Shown here one piece after another: positions 24,201 to 32,228 of a stretch of DNA of 64,000 nt (its first letter is position 1; each line of letters starts with the position of its first letter). The notes under the pieces were generated by a model, which saw only the letters and a list, made by a program, of their open reading frames with translations, had not been told where the DNA came from and did not search any database. The position numbers and the translations under genes are program-made. Source of the stretch: Planctomycetota bacterium (GTDB lineage Bacteria > Planctomycetota > B15-G4); the NCBI GenBank assembly GCA_021604805.1, contig BQJR01000004.1:372001-436000 (forward strand). The letters run 5' to 3'.

Positions 24201-25627
24201 CCACTGGCCGGTTGCGCCTTGAGGATCAGCCCCGGTTCGAGCGTGAGGGTGGCGCCGCTCGACGCCTGCAGCGAACCCGCGAGCACGAGCGTGTCGCTGG
24301 AACCGAATCCCGTCGACGGAGAGAGCGTGAGGTCGCTGCTCGTGCTGCCGCCGTCGAGCACGAGCAGGTCGCCCCCACCGTTGCCACTCGCGGTGTTGTT
24401 CATGAAGCCCGACAAGGCCGCCAGCGGGAGCTCGTTGAGCGGACCGCCGGCATTGTTCAGGAAGTCGCAGCCGACGATCATCGGCGCGCCGCCGGTGAGA
24501 ACCAGGCCGGGTCCCGAGGAGAAGGCGAACTCGCTGTCTTCGATCAAAGCGTCGTGCCCCGTGCGCAGCAGCCCCTGGCCGCCCCCGCCGCCGTAGCGCA
24601 CTTCGAGGTTTTGAATCAGCGGTGTTGTGGCCTGAGAGCCGTAGATCACGTGCAGCCAGTCGCCCGGCATCGGCGTGCCCGTGCCCGTGGCGCCACCCAC
24701 CGAGTGATCGTTCACGGAAGTGATCACGACGGGAGCTGCGGGCGTTCCCGCGACGTCGAGCGTGCCCGTCACATCCAGATGTCGCAGGCCGCTGACCTTC
24801 AGCACGAAGCCCGGGTCGAGCGTGAGCGCGGAGCCGGTCGGCACGACGATGTGCTGATCGGCGATCACCGAGCCCGTGCTGTTGAGTCGCGTGCCCGCGC
24901 CCCAGGTGTGGCTGCCCGACAAGCTGGTGCCGTTCTCGCCGGAGAGGAACACCACGTCGCCTTCGCTGCAGTTCGCCGACGTGTTGCCCGCGAGCGAGCT
25001 GAGCCCGTTCACGTGCAGGCCGTGGATCGGCCAGGTCGCGTCTTCGATGTGCGAGTTGGTGATCGTGGCGACGCGGCCTTCCACGCGGAAGCCGATCCCC
25101 CAGCCGTCGCGGATCGTGACGTGGTCGAAGCTGGGGCCGCTCGTCTGCACCTTGATCACGCCGGTGAAGCCGCCTGCGCCGCCGCCGTAGCGGAACTCCG
25201 CGTGCTCGATCACCGTGTTGCTGTTGTTCACGTTGAGCGCGCCCCAGTCACCCGCCGAGGGTTGCGTCGCCGCGCCGTTGCCGTTCGTGTCGCCGCCCAC
25301 GCTGTCGTCATGGATCGACGTGAAGATCACGGGGTTGCCAGCGGTGCCTTGCACGAGCAGCTCGCCCCCGATCGCGAACCAACCGCCCGTGAACTTGAGG
25401 ATCGCGCCGGCCTGCACGGTGAGCGTCTGCCCGCTCGCCACGCTGCACACCCCGTTCATCTGGTAGACGTGGCCGCTCAGCAGCGGCCCGGTGCTCGCGT
25501 CGGAGAGCGCCCCCGAGAGCATGTGACAGGTGGGCCCGCTGCATTGGGCGCTCAGCGTTTGCGACAGCGAAGGGATCAGCGCGAGCGACAAGATCAGTCG
25601 CGTGAGGGCGACGAGGCGGAACGACAT
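21224..25627 (-). CDS. Large secreted beta-helix protein with six repeated modules
   Basis: A 1467-residue exported protein with a signal peptide (about 1-28, ending SLSQTLSAQ). Six modules of roughly 200 residues each carry a marker like PVIFTSIHDDSVGGDTNGN followed by a PGDW motif, then strands such as IEHAEFRYGGG and a string of beta-helix rungs. Markers begin near residues 105, 310, 510, 715, 920 and 1120. The last 110 residues (WRLDVQGDPVLGATLQVRIDG onwards) form a distinct end domain that may be distantly related to the tail domain of neighbouring exported proteins. Its ligand is unknown; a surface or extracellular carbohydrate-related role is plausible for beta-helix proteins. No cohesin, dockerin or transmembrane anchor is visible. 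Start 25627 precedes the signal peptide. Confidence 0.82.
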   Translation of the reverse strand: MSFRLVALTRLILSLALIPSLSQTLSAQCSGPTCHMLSGALSDASTGPLLSGHVYQMNGVCSVASGQTLTVQAGAILKFTGGWFAIGGELLVQGTAGNPVIFTSIHDDSVGGDTNGNGAATQPSAGDWGALNVNNSNTVIEHAEFRYGGGAGGFTGVIKVQTSGPSFDHVTIRDGWGIGFRVEGRVATITNSHIEDATWPIHGLHVNGLSSLAGNTSANCSEGDVVFLSGENGTSLSGSHTWGAGTRLNSTGSVIADQHIVVPTGSALTLDPGFVLKVSGLRHLDVTGTLDVAGTPAAPVVITSVNDHSVGGATGTGTPMPGDWLHVIYGSQATTPLIQNLEVRYGGGGGQGLLRTGHDALIEDSEFAFSSGPGLVLTGGAPMIVGCDFLNNAGGPLNELPLAALSGFMNNTASGNGGGDLLVLDGGSTSSDLTLSPSTGFGSSDTLVLAGSLQASSGATLTLEPGLILKAQPASGAEIRMTGGARLVCGQLGAAPVRLTSLYDDTIGGDLNGDGAATTPAPGDWGGVAFVFADDSSAIENTIVRYSASYGVGLVQTDARLQEVTVEHSSGAAVDAFENSDITLIDCAFDHCLGPAPLKRMPFASLANISGCTAQGNAVSNSLSSSGASISDPITLTKANTLNEDGVIALDGGCTVNAGATLTLDAGLIFKFDGGWTFDVDGTLLANGTLAEPVVFTSLDDDVGGDTDGSGGAPSEGTPGAWRQLVFGSSSSGSVLTHVQVRNAGDANLPSVHAFSSSPEFHNVRFERGAAAGLRLQGGLATVADCSFIDNQRTLQDVTLAHLANFSGNTASGNAEGDIVLLTHTGSLPASTTLDRSHSFNDNGVFLPTHNWTLSAGLNLEVGPGVVLKWNHPTQKFDVNGTLNVNGTAAEPVVFTSRHDDDFGGPDGIPTAPAPGDWLGLRFLSMSDASEIEHAIIRYAGAGGTPSVSLDVADVTFCHVHIEHGAGPGIDTGGNSAPTLKDVSIDDNAGDPIEGMTWNVLANMQGVTAMGNGSAFDTVIIDSPVLVGEVTIQKENLFGPCVVVNVTPAVSIGNTLSLGRGVIIKAGGPDVAMPLAFTHGTGLDRVVFTSIHDDSFAGDTNNNGNATAPQPGDWLGVSGQISHALVRYAGALDTSVVPNEISPGVTGDCESVRVEFCAGDGVRGGGNNIVAFMNAGKGISDRFADVTNSTAARNGDIGIDAQNARYCISWNNGPTLTENYFEVGGPLIGCMDCLAYVEFSIGTNLGLSPPIMGAPGQFGCPNTGWGNQIVNPMFVDELGGDLRLAPGSPARNYALPPLPPGVISDPDVCKPYSLAGATFPPPAATSRDIEENSRLADAALTGAPPNKAADLGAYEAVPWRLDVQGDPVLGATLQVRIDGPPASALLMIGLPSLPENDFRLLRWGWLMINPTTLKLLGYVPVGVTLNAPVPTDTFLVGIEGAYQVALISAANPSARELSNVYRPRFRL

Positions 25628-25779
25628 GGCGGCATCCAGCACGTGGGAGGCGGCGTTCCCCGAACGGGTCGCCGTGCCCATGCCATCGGGAATGCCGGAC
25701 GAGTGTCCCGGCCGAATCCCGAGCACGTGCCTCGCCTGCCTGCACGTTCACGCGCCGAGCTGTTCGCGCGAGCGGGCGC

Positions 25780-26841
25780 TCAGGGCGTGGTGGCTCGCAG
25801 CGCGTTGCTGGCCGCGAAGCCCGCAGGGCCCAGCGGGTCCACGATCCAGTGCTGGACGAAGATCTCGAAGCCGCTCGGCACGCCCGCGGGCCAGGTCGCG
25901 ACCAAGCTGTGCGCCCCGCTGGCATCGGTGGAGAAGCCGAAGCGCAGCAAGGTCGGCGCCGGGACCAACACGCCCATCCTGAGCGGCGCGTGGATCGCGC
26001 TGGCTCCCGCCACGATCGAGAAGCTGGCGTTCTCGAGCGCGTTCGACAACTGCAAGGTGAGCGCTTCGCCCGGCTCGAGACAGCTCGCGCCCACGAGCTG
26101 CGGCGCCCCGTGCGTCCCCGCGAGCGCGGAACCGAGATCGAGGAAGTCTTGCGGCACGCAGTCGGGCACTTCGAAAGTGACCGTGAGGCGCGGATGGTGA
26201 CTGGCGGTCAAGTGTTCGCGCGTGTCGAAGCGTCGCGCGGAACTGCCTCCGTCCTCTTCGCCGAGGAGCAACCAGCCGAAGTTCTGCGTCGGCGCGTCGA
26301 CCCACTGCTGCACGTCGGCCACGAGCCGGGGCGTGCTCGACCACACGCTCGGTCCCGTCTGCGAGATCATGAGGCTGGCCGACGCTTGCGCCGCGAAGTC
26401 GCCGCCCACCGTGGTCCAGAAGGTGTCGGGGTAGAAACGATGCAGCCAGGTCGCGTCGCCCGGTGCCGACGCACCGCCCGCGCCTTCCTGGCCGAGCGCG
26501 GCGGAGTTGCCCTGCCCCCAATCGCCGAGCGCGCGATGAACGCTGATGTTCTTGGGCGTGACACTCTGGACCTTCGACGTGTAGAGCTCGAGCTGCACCG
26601 AGCTCACTTGTGCGCCAGCGGGCAGCACCGAGGCCACGTCGAAGTGCAGCAGCCCGCGACGTCGCTCGTCGTTGTTCGTGAGCCCGGCGAAGAAGTAGAA
26701 ACCTCGGCCGTTGGAGAGCGCACCGGTGGGCGACTCGTAGAGCGTGTTGTCGCGGTCGGCTTCGATCGTGACGACGTCGGCGCGCAGCGGCAGTGCCACG
26801 ATCACCAGAGCCAAGAGGGTCCTGCAGCGGGAGACGTTCAT
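25780..26841 (-). CDS. Secreted DNRLRE-domain protein with lineage-type C-terminal tail domain
   Basis: A 353-residue exported protein. After a signal peptide (LLALVIVALPLRA), residues about 22-225 match the DNRLRE/CBM96-like beta-sandwich: EADRDNTLYESPTGALSNGRG, RRRGLLHFDVASVLPAGAQV, VQLELYTSKV and FGWLLLGEEDGG. From residue 236 (LDLGSALAGTHGAPQLVG) to the end is the tail domain ending ASNALRATTP. The gene lies in the same orientation as the neighbouring large beta-helix gene, upstream of it with a 152-bp gap. Substrate and location beyond export are unknown. The ATG at 26841 is preferred over a GTG two codons upstream. Confidence 0.8.
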   Translation of the reverse strand: MNVSRCRTLLALVIVALPLRADVVTIEADRDNTLYESPTGALSNGRGFYFFAGLTNNDERRRGLLHFDVASVLPAGAQVSSVQLELYTSKVQSVTPKNISVHRALGDWGQGNSAALGQEGAGGASAPGDATWLHRFYPDTFWTTVGGDFAAQASASLMISQTGPSVWSSTPRLVADVQQWVDAPTQNFGWLLLGEEDGGSSARRFDTREHLTASHHPRLTVTFEVPDCVPQDFLDLGSALAGTHGAPQLVGASCLEPGEALTLQLSNALENASFSIVAGASAIHAPLRMGVLVPAPTLLRFGFSTDASGAHSLVATWPAGVPSGFEIFVQHWIVDPLGPAGFAASNALRATTP

Positions 26842-26918
26842 CCCCACATCCTAGACCGCGTGCGCGATCCTGGCGACGAGCGGCCCGAGCGCAGGGCGTC
26901 CGCGGTCGCCGCGCCCTG

Positions 26919-28058
26919 CTAGGCCTGCACCACGCTCAGGTCGAACTCGCCCTCGGTGATCTCGAGATCGCTCGCAGCAGGCGCGCTGCCTGCGGGCACG
27001 AGCGTGAACTCGAAGCTGCCCTTGATGCGCTTCTTGGTGGCCGAGCTGACCGTGAGCGTGCCCGAGACCGTGCCGATCACTTCCAGCGCCCAGTCGGCGT
27101 CGGGGGATTCCTGACTCACCACGAGGTTGAAGTTCGAGAAGGACGCGCCGTTCTCGAGCGTGAAGGGCGTGGCCGTGCCGCCGGGATCGAAGGGGAAGCC
27201 GAGCGAGAGACTGAACTCCGAGCCGCCGCCGAGATCGAGGCCCGTGGTGATGATCGTGGTGTGCTCGCCCATGAACTCGTTGTGGAAAGCGGCCAAGACG
27301 ACGCCCGGCTGGTCGGGACCAGTGGCCAAGTACTCGTTCAACAACAAGCTCTGCACCGAGCTGTTGAAGGTCGCCGAGAAGCGATCGCTCACGCCCGGCG
27401 GGAGCGTGTCGAACGCGGCTTCGAGCGTGCTCGTGCCGACCTTCGTGCTCACGCTCAGGTCGAACTCGCCTTCGGGCAACTTGGGCAACTTCACCAACAA
27501 GGTGTCGGCGTCGATCACTTGCTTCACCTTGGCCTTCTTCGACTTGCCGCCTTCGCTCGGCGTCACACGCACGATGGGCTTCTTGGGCATCCCGAAGAAG
27601 TCGCCCGTGATCATGATCTCCGACTTGGCCAGCGCGAGCTCGGGTGTGACCGCATCGATCACCGGGTTGCGCATGGTGAACACGCCTTCGAAGACCTGTT
27701 CGACTTGGCCGGCGCCCTTGGGCTTCACGTGCAGGTCGTAGAGGCCGGCGCCGGTCTTGGTCTTGCGGAAGGACACCGTGAGCGTGCCGCCGCCGGCGCC
27801 GCCTTCTTCGAGCAGCTCGATCGCGCTCACCTTGAGCTTGGTCTTCTTGGGTTTCGGCGACGCGTCGTCGGCGTGGGTGAGCCAGAGCTTGGGCTTGCCC
27901 TTGCCGAGGTCGCCCGTGAGCGAGAGCGTGAGTTCGGTGCCGACCGTGCCTTGCGCCGGCAGCAGCGCATCGAGCTCCACCTCGGCGTGCAGCGCGGGTG
28001 TCAGGGCCAGCAGCGCGCAGAGCAGCGTCGCGTGGAGAGCGGAGGAGCGGGGCAGCAT
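26919..28058 (-). CDS. Secreted protein with IPT/TIG-like domain
   Basis: A 379-residue exported protein with a signal peptide (about 1-25, ALTPALHA). Residues 26-125 and about 130-215 look like two immunoglobulin-type beta domains; the second opens NPVIDAVTPELALAKSEIMITG, which fits an IPT/TIG fold. The last 160 residues (SDRFSATFNSSVQ to the end) are beta-rich, with KKRIKGSFEFTLVP and VSGTLTVSS, and resemble lipid-binding or beta-sandwich modules but cannot be assigned. Lys-rich insertions (KPKKTKLKV, GGKSKKAKVKQV) lie between strands. It is not recognised beyond this and lies upstream of the DNRLRE protein on the same strand (77-bp gap). Confidence 0.65.
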   Translation of the reverse strand: MLPRSSALHATLLCALLALTPALHAEVELDALLPAQGTVGTELTLSLTGDLGKGKPKLWLTHADDASPKPKKTKLKVSAIELLEEGGAGGGTLTVSFRKTKTGAGLYDLHVKPKGAGQVEQVFEGVFTMRNPVIDAVTPELALAKSEIMITGDFFGMPKKPIVRVTPSEGGKSKKAKVKQVIDADTLLVKLPKLPEGEFDLSVSTKVGTSTLEAAFDTLPPGVSDRFSATFNSSVQSLLLNEYLATGPDQPGVVLAAFHNEFMGEHTTIITTGLDLGGGSEFSLSLGFPFDPGGTATPFTLENGASFSNFNLVVSQESPDADWALEVIGTVSGTLTVSSATKKRIKGSFEFTLVPAGSAPAASDLEITEGEFDLSVVQA

Positions 28059-28258
28059 GACGAGGTCTCCGAGCGAAGGCGCGGGCGGGCGTCACAGCCT
28101 AACGAGCGCACGCCCTCGCGATCACGTGAGTTCCCGGCGAACCGTTGAGCTCCCGACGCGCATCTGTGCCAGCGCGCGTGGGCGTGGGACAGCTGTTGCC
28201 GACCTGCCGCCCCGCGCGGCATGCTCTGCGCTTCCCCGCCCACACGAGGTCTTCCCAC

Positions 28259-28582
28259 ATGGCTCATCCCGACGCGCGCCGGCAGATCGACCGCACGCTC
28301 GAAGCGCTCGTTCAACGGCTCGACGAGCTCGATCACGAAGCCTTCGACGTGGACGCCGCCGACGGCAAAGTCACCTTCGAATTCGACGGCGGCCCGCCGA
28401 TCATCGTGAACCGTCAGAGCGCGGCCGATCAGATCTGGGTGGCCGAGCCGCGCGGTGGTTGGCACTTCGATTGGGACGGCAGCTCGTGGCTCTGCGACAA
28501 GCGCGGCGTGGAGCTGCACGCCAGCCTCGAGGCGCTGCTCGAAGCGCGTCTCGGCGAACGACTCGTGCTGCGCGCGCCCTAG
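28259..28582 (+). CDS. cyaY: Iron donor protein CyaY (bacterial frataxin)
   Basis: A 107-residue protein covering the whole frataxin fold. The acidic helix (RTLEALVQRLDELDHEAFDVD) is followed by DGKVTFEFDGGPPIIVNRQS, QIWVAEPRGGWHFDWDGSSW and a final helix HASLEALLEARLG, matching CyaY strand by strand; the NRQ and QIWVA motifs are diagnostic. Frataxin binds iron and tunes Fe-S cluster assembly by IscS in the cytosol. No isc or suf gene is adjacent. The ATG at 28259 is the first one giving a CyaY-length product. Its TAG is interleaved with the TAG of the convergent oxidoreductase at CTAG (28579-28582). Confidence 0.9.
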   Translation: MAHPDARRQIDRTLEALVQRLDELDHEAFDVDAADGKVTFEFDGGPPIIVNRQSAADQIWVAEPRGGWHFDWDGSSWLCDKRGVELHASLEALLEARLGERLVLRAP

Positions 28583-29922
28583 ATCCGCGGCAGCTCCCAA
28601 CCGCGGCGGTAGCGCTTGTGCAGCAGCGCGTCGGCTTCGGGCTTGTCGAGGAAGCGCATGGATTCGGCGTGCCAGCGCAGCGTTTCGCCCGGGTACTCGA
28701 GCGCGATGTTGCCGAGCAGCGCGGTCTCGGTGAGCGGCGCGGAGTAGGCGAAGGGTGTGCGCGGCGCCTCGCGACCGAAGCAGGCCTCGACCCAGTTGTG
28801 CCAGTGGTGGATCTCGGGCAAGTCGGGGAGTTGCAGCGGGCGTTCGCCTTGCCGGGTGAGCAGGCGCGCGTCGTCGTAGGGGCTGGCGATGAGAGCGGCC
28901 TCGTCGCCGACGAGCAGCGCGGCGTTGGCGTAGACCGCGTCACCCGCGCCCCACTCGGCGAGCAGCGCGTCGGGCTTGCGGCCGCCGTCGTGCCAGACCA
29001 CGTGCACGCCGTCGGGGTGACACGCCGCGTTGCCGGCGGCGAACTCGTAGTGCACCTCGGACCACTCGGGGAAGCTCTCGGCGTTGGGCGCGGGGCCTTC
29101 CGAGCGGATGCTGAGCGGCGTCGTCAAACCGAGGAACCAGGGCACGGGATCCATCAAGTGACAGCCCATGTCACCTTGCGCGCCGGTGCCGAAGTCTTTC
29201 ACGCCGCGCCAACTGAAGGCGTGGTACTTGCCTTCCTTGTACGGGCGACGGGGCGCGACGCCGAGCCAGCCGTTCCAGTCGAGCTCGGCGGGGATCGCGT
29301 CGGAACCTGTGGGGCGCTCTTGGCCTTGTGCCCACCAACCCGCAGGTCGGTCCGTCCACACGTGCACTTCGTGGATCGGTCCGGTGTCGCCGCGCTTCAG
29401 GATCTCGTGCGCGCGACGGAAGTTCACGCCCGAGTGATTCTGGATGCCCATCTGTGTCACGACGCGGTAGTGGCGCGCGGCCTTCGCCATCAAGCGCGCC
29501 TCGCGCACGGTGTGACTCAGCGGCTTCTGGCAGTACACGTGCAGGCGTTGACGCATGGCGGCGAGCGCGATCGGTGCGTGCATGTGATCGGGCGTGCTCA
29601 CGTTGAGTGAGTCGAGCTGGCCGCGTTCGGCGTCGAGCAAGCTGCGCCAGTCGGCGTAGACCCGCGCGGTCGGGAACTGGGCGGCGGCCTTGGCGAGCGT
29701 GCGCGAGTCCACGTCGCAGAGCGCGACGATGTCGACATCAGGATGCGCGCCGAAGTGGTTCAGGTCGGCGCCGCCCATACCGCCCACGCCCACGCAGGCG
29801 TGACGCATGCGCGTGCCGGCCGTCATCAAGCGCGGCGCGGAGGCGCAGCCGGCGAGCGGGAGCACGGTGGCGGCGAGGCCGGCGACAGCGGCGCGCTTCA
29901 GGAAAGTGCGGCGGTTGGTCAT
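28579..29922 (-). CDS. Gfo/Idh/MocA family oxidoreductase with Tat signal
   Basis: A 447-residue NAD(P)-dependent oxidoreductase-family protein exported by Tat. The N-terminus TNRRTFLKRAAVAGLAATVLP has the twin-arginine motif, and a Cys in LPLAGCAS might also be lipidated. The Rossmann start is RHACVGVGGMGGADLNHF, followed by DIVALCDVDSR, STPDHMHAPIA and the family signature VYCQKPLSHTVREARLM, including the catalytic Lys of EKP-type motifs. Such exported Gfo/Idh/MocA proteins are very common in Planctomycetota and probably act on sugar derivatives in the periplasm; the substrate is unknown. ATG 29922 is used since the Tat motif follows directly. It lies downstream of the AGCS symporter gene's opposite end, on the same strand (75-bp gap). 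Confidence 0.88.
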   Translation of the reverse strand: MTNRRTFLKRAAVAGLAATVLPLAGCASAPRLMTAGTRMRHACVGVGGMGGADLNHFGAHPDVDIVALCDVDSRTLAKAAAQFPTARVYADWRSLLDAERGQLDSLNVSTPDHMHAPIALAAMRQRLHVYCQKPLSHTVREARLMAKAARHYRVVTQMGIQNHSGVNFRRAHEILKRGDTGPIHEVHVWTDRPAGWWAQGQERPTGSDAIPAELDWNGWLGVAPRRPYKEGKYHAFSWRGVKDFGTGAQGDMGCHLMDPVPWFLGLTTPLSIRSEGPAPNAESFPEWSEVHYEFAAGNAACHPDGVHVVWHDGGRKPDALLAEWGAGDAVYANAALLVGDEAALIASPYDDARLLTRQGERPLQLPDLPEIHHWHNWVEACFGREAPRTPFAYSAPLTETALLGNIALEYPGETLRWHAESMRFLDKPEADALLHKRYRRGWELPRI

Positions 29923-29997
29923 GGGAGTCTCGTGTTGCGGTGGCTGCTGTGTGTTCGGTTCCGTGAGTTGCGTTCGCACGCGCGAGAGATCTCGCGC

Positions 29998-31437
29998 TCA
30001 GTCGCGGCGTTCCCAGACTTCGGCGTTCTGGATGCCGAGTGCTCGTGGGTCGAAGGTCGGATCCATGCCCGCCTTGCGCTGCGATTCGTAGTCCTTCAGG
30101 GCGAGCAGCGCGGGCTTGCGGAGCAGCAGGATCGCCACGATGTTGAGCCAGGCCATCAGGCCCACGCCCACGTCGCCGAGTTGCCAGGCGGCGCCGGGTT
30201 CGATCACCGCGCCGTAGTACGTGGCGGCCAGCAAGAGCACGCGCAGCACGCCGATCATCCAGCGCTTGTGGCCGAGGTAGCTGACGTTTGTCTCGGCGAT
30301 GTAGTAGTACGCCATGATCGTGGTGAAGGCGAAGAAGCACAGCGCGATCGCCACGAAGGCCTGACCGTAGCCCGGGAACTGCGACTCGATGGCGGCCTGC
30401 GTGAACTCCGGTCCCACGGACACGCCGGGCAACTTCTCCACCAAGAAGGTCACGGGCGTGCCGGTCGCGTCGACCTTGTCGGCCACGTTGTAGCTGCCCG
30501 TGAACAGGATCATGAAGGCGGTGGCGGAGCACACGAGCAGTGTGTCGATGTACACCGAGAAGGCTTGCACCAAACCTTGCTTCGCGGGGTGACTCACTTC
30601 GGCGGCCGCCGCCGCGTGCGGCGCCGTCCCCTGTCCGGCCTCGTTGCTGAAGATGCCGCGCTGCACGCCCCACGCGATGGCCAAGCCCACGATGCCGCCG
30701 AACAAGGGCTCCGCGCCGAAGGCCGAGTCGACGATCAAGTGGAAGACCGTGGGCACCTCGGAGAGGTTCGACACGATGATCACCGTGGCGACCGCGATGT
30801 ACGCGAAGGCCATGAAGGGCACGACCACTTGCGCCACGGCGCCGATGCGCTTCACGCCGCCGAAGACCACGACGGCGAGCAGCAGCACGAGCACGCCACC
30901 GGTGGTGCTGGCCGGCACGTCGAAAGCTTGCGTCACGCCGCTGGCGATGCTGTTCGACTGCACGCCCGGCAAGAAGAAGGCCATGCACAACACGGTGGCC
31001 GCGGAGAACACGATCGCGTAGCGCTTCATGCCGAGCCCGCGCTCGATGTAGTAGGCCGGGCCGCCGCGGTACTCGCCGTCTTGCACGACCTTGTAGATCT
31101 GACCGAGCGTGGCTTCGATGAAGGCCGGCGCCGCGCCGAGGAAGGCGATCGTCCACATCCAGAAGACCGCGCCGGGGCCGCCCATGGCGATGGCCGTGGC
31201 CACGCCGGCGATGTTGCCGGTGCCCACGCGCCCGGAGATCGCGATGGCGAGCGCCTGGAAGGACGACACGCCGGTCTTCGAGGACTTGCCGTCGAAGATG
31301 AGTCGGATCATCTCGGGCACGAGGCGCAGCTGCGGGAAGGCCGTCATGAACGAGAAGAACACGCCCGATCCGAGGCACAGATAGATCAGCGCGTCGCTCC
31401 AGATGATGTTGTTGAGCGACGTGATGAAGGTTTCCAC
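29998..31437 (-). CDS. Alanine/glycine:cation symporter (AGCS family)
   Basis: A 479-residue inner-membrane amino-acid transporter with about eleven hydrophobic segments. The AGCS signature is clear: SSFQALAIAISGRVGTGNIAGVATAI, GGPGAVFWMWTIAFLGAAPAFIEATLGQIYK, EYRGGPAYYIERGLG, and IFSNEAGQGTAPHAAAAAEV. It imports alanine or glycine with Na+ (or H+). The GTG at 31437 is chosen: GGAG lies eight bases before it and the family begins near this residue; another GTG lies two codons upstream. It is divergent from the NUDIX gene with a 135-bp spacer, and the Gfo/Idh/MocA gene follows on the same strand. Confidence 0.93.
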   Translation of the reverse strand: METFITSLNNIIWSDALIYLCLGSGVFFSFMTAFPQLRLVPEMIRLIFDGKSSKTGVSSFQALAIAISGRVGTGNIAGVATAIAMGGPGAVFWMWTIAFLGAAPAFIEATLGQIYKVVQDGEYRGGPAYYIERGLGMKRYAIVFSAATVLCMAFFLPGVQSNSIASGVTQAFDVPASTTGGVLVLLLAVVVFGGVKRIGAVAQVVVPFMAFAYIAVATVIIVSNLSEVPTVFHLIVDSAFGAEPLFGGIVGLAIAWGVQRGIFSNEAGQGTAPHAAAAAEVSHPAKQGLVQAFSVYIDTLLVCSATAFMILFTGSYNVADKVDATGTPVTFLVEKLPGVSVGPEFTQAAIESQFPGYGQAFVAIALCFFAFTTIMAYYYIAETNVSYLGHKRWMIGVLRVLLLAATYYGAVIEPGAAWQLGDVGVGLMAWLNIVAILLLRKPALLALKDYESQRKAGMDPTFDPRALGIQNAEVWERRD

Positions 31438-31572
31438 AGGCACGGCTCCGGCGGCAGGCGGGTGAAAGCGTCGCCGAGTGATACCACACGACTCAGCGTC
31501 GGACTGCCGCGGCGGTCGACGCTCGCGCTCGGCCCGGAGACAACGCGCACGCGTGTTAGGCTCCCGCCCGAC

Positions 31573-32160
31573 ATGGGCACACCTCCCCACGAACACACCG
31601 ACCAGCCGACAGACGACGAGCCCCCGCACTGGCCGCTGCTGCGCGACGAAGAGCTCGCCGACTGTCGCGTGTTCTCCGTGCGTCGCACGCGGGTGCGCTC
31701 GCCGGTCACGGGCAGCGAGCACGACTTCTTCCGTCTCGACTCCACCGACTGGATCAACGTGATCCCGCTCACCCCCGACGAGCGCGTCGTGATGGTGCGC
31801 CAGTACCGACACGGCACGCGCCGGGTCACGCTCGAAGTGCCCGGTGGCATGATCGATCCCGGCGAGACACCCGAGCAGGCCGGCGCCCGCGAGTTGCGCG
31901 AAGAAACCGGCTACGCGCTGCGTGAACTCGAGCTGCTCGGCAGCGTGGACCCCAACCCGGCCTTGTTCAGCAACCAGTGCTACAGCGCGCTGGCCACCGG
32001 CGTGCACCAGGTCGGCGCGATCCAGAACGAAGGCACCGAAGACACGCGCGTGGTGCTGGTACCGCTGAGCGAGATCCCGGAGTTGATCCGCTCCGGCGCG
32101 ATCACGCACGCGCTCGTGATCGCGGCCTTCCACTGGTTGGGCCTGCGCGAGAAGCGCTAG
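31573..32160 (+). CDS. NUDIX hydrolase, ADP-ribose pyrophosphatase-like
   Basis: A 195-residue NUDIX hydrolase. The Nudix box is intact: GGMIDPGETPEQAGARELREETGYA with the REXXEE metal-binding core. The flanks, NVIPLTPDERVVMVRQYRHG before and the proline-bearing VDPNPALFSNQCY after, resemble ADP-ribose/GDP-mannose pyrophosphatases (NudF-like), so cleavage of a nucleoside diphosphate sugar is likely. The first 25 residues are a polar, His/Asp/Pro-rich tail. No Shine-Dalgarno sequence is obvious at 31573. It is followed by the PIG-L lipoprotein gene after 68 bp. Confidence 0.88.
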   Translation: MGTPPHEHTDQPTDDEPPHWPLLRDEELADCRVFSVRRTRVRSPVTGSEHDFFRLDSTDWINVIPLTPDERVVMVRQYRHGTRRVTLEVPGGMIDPGETPEQAGARELREETGYALRELELLGSVDPNPALFSNQCYSALATGVHQVGAIQNEGTEDTRVVLVPLSEIPELIRSGAITHALVIAAFHWLGLREKR

Positions 32161-32228
32161 CACTCCCTCGTGCAGCACGAGTGCGTACACTTGCGCTCTT
32201 TCGCGCCCTCCATCGAGAGACCCAGCTC

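Noticed and set aside
21506-26200. Open frame of 1564 codons on the plus strand
   Set aside because: It lies antisense to the six-module beta-helix gene and its translation is a His/Arg/Val/Glu-rich shadow with no domain, typical of GC-rich DNA.
31437-31443. GTG 31443 as the symporter start
   Set aside because: GGAG lies only three bases before it, while spacing to GTG 31437 is eight bases and better.
29743-31560. Long N-terminal extension of the NUDIX frame on the plus strand
   Set aside because: It is antisense to the AGCS and Gfo/Idh/MocA genes; NUDIX similarity begins only after ATG 31573.
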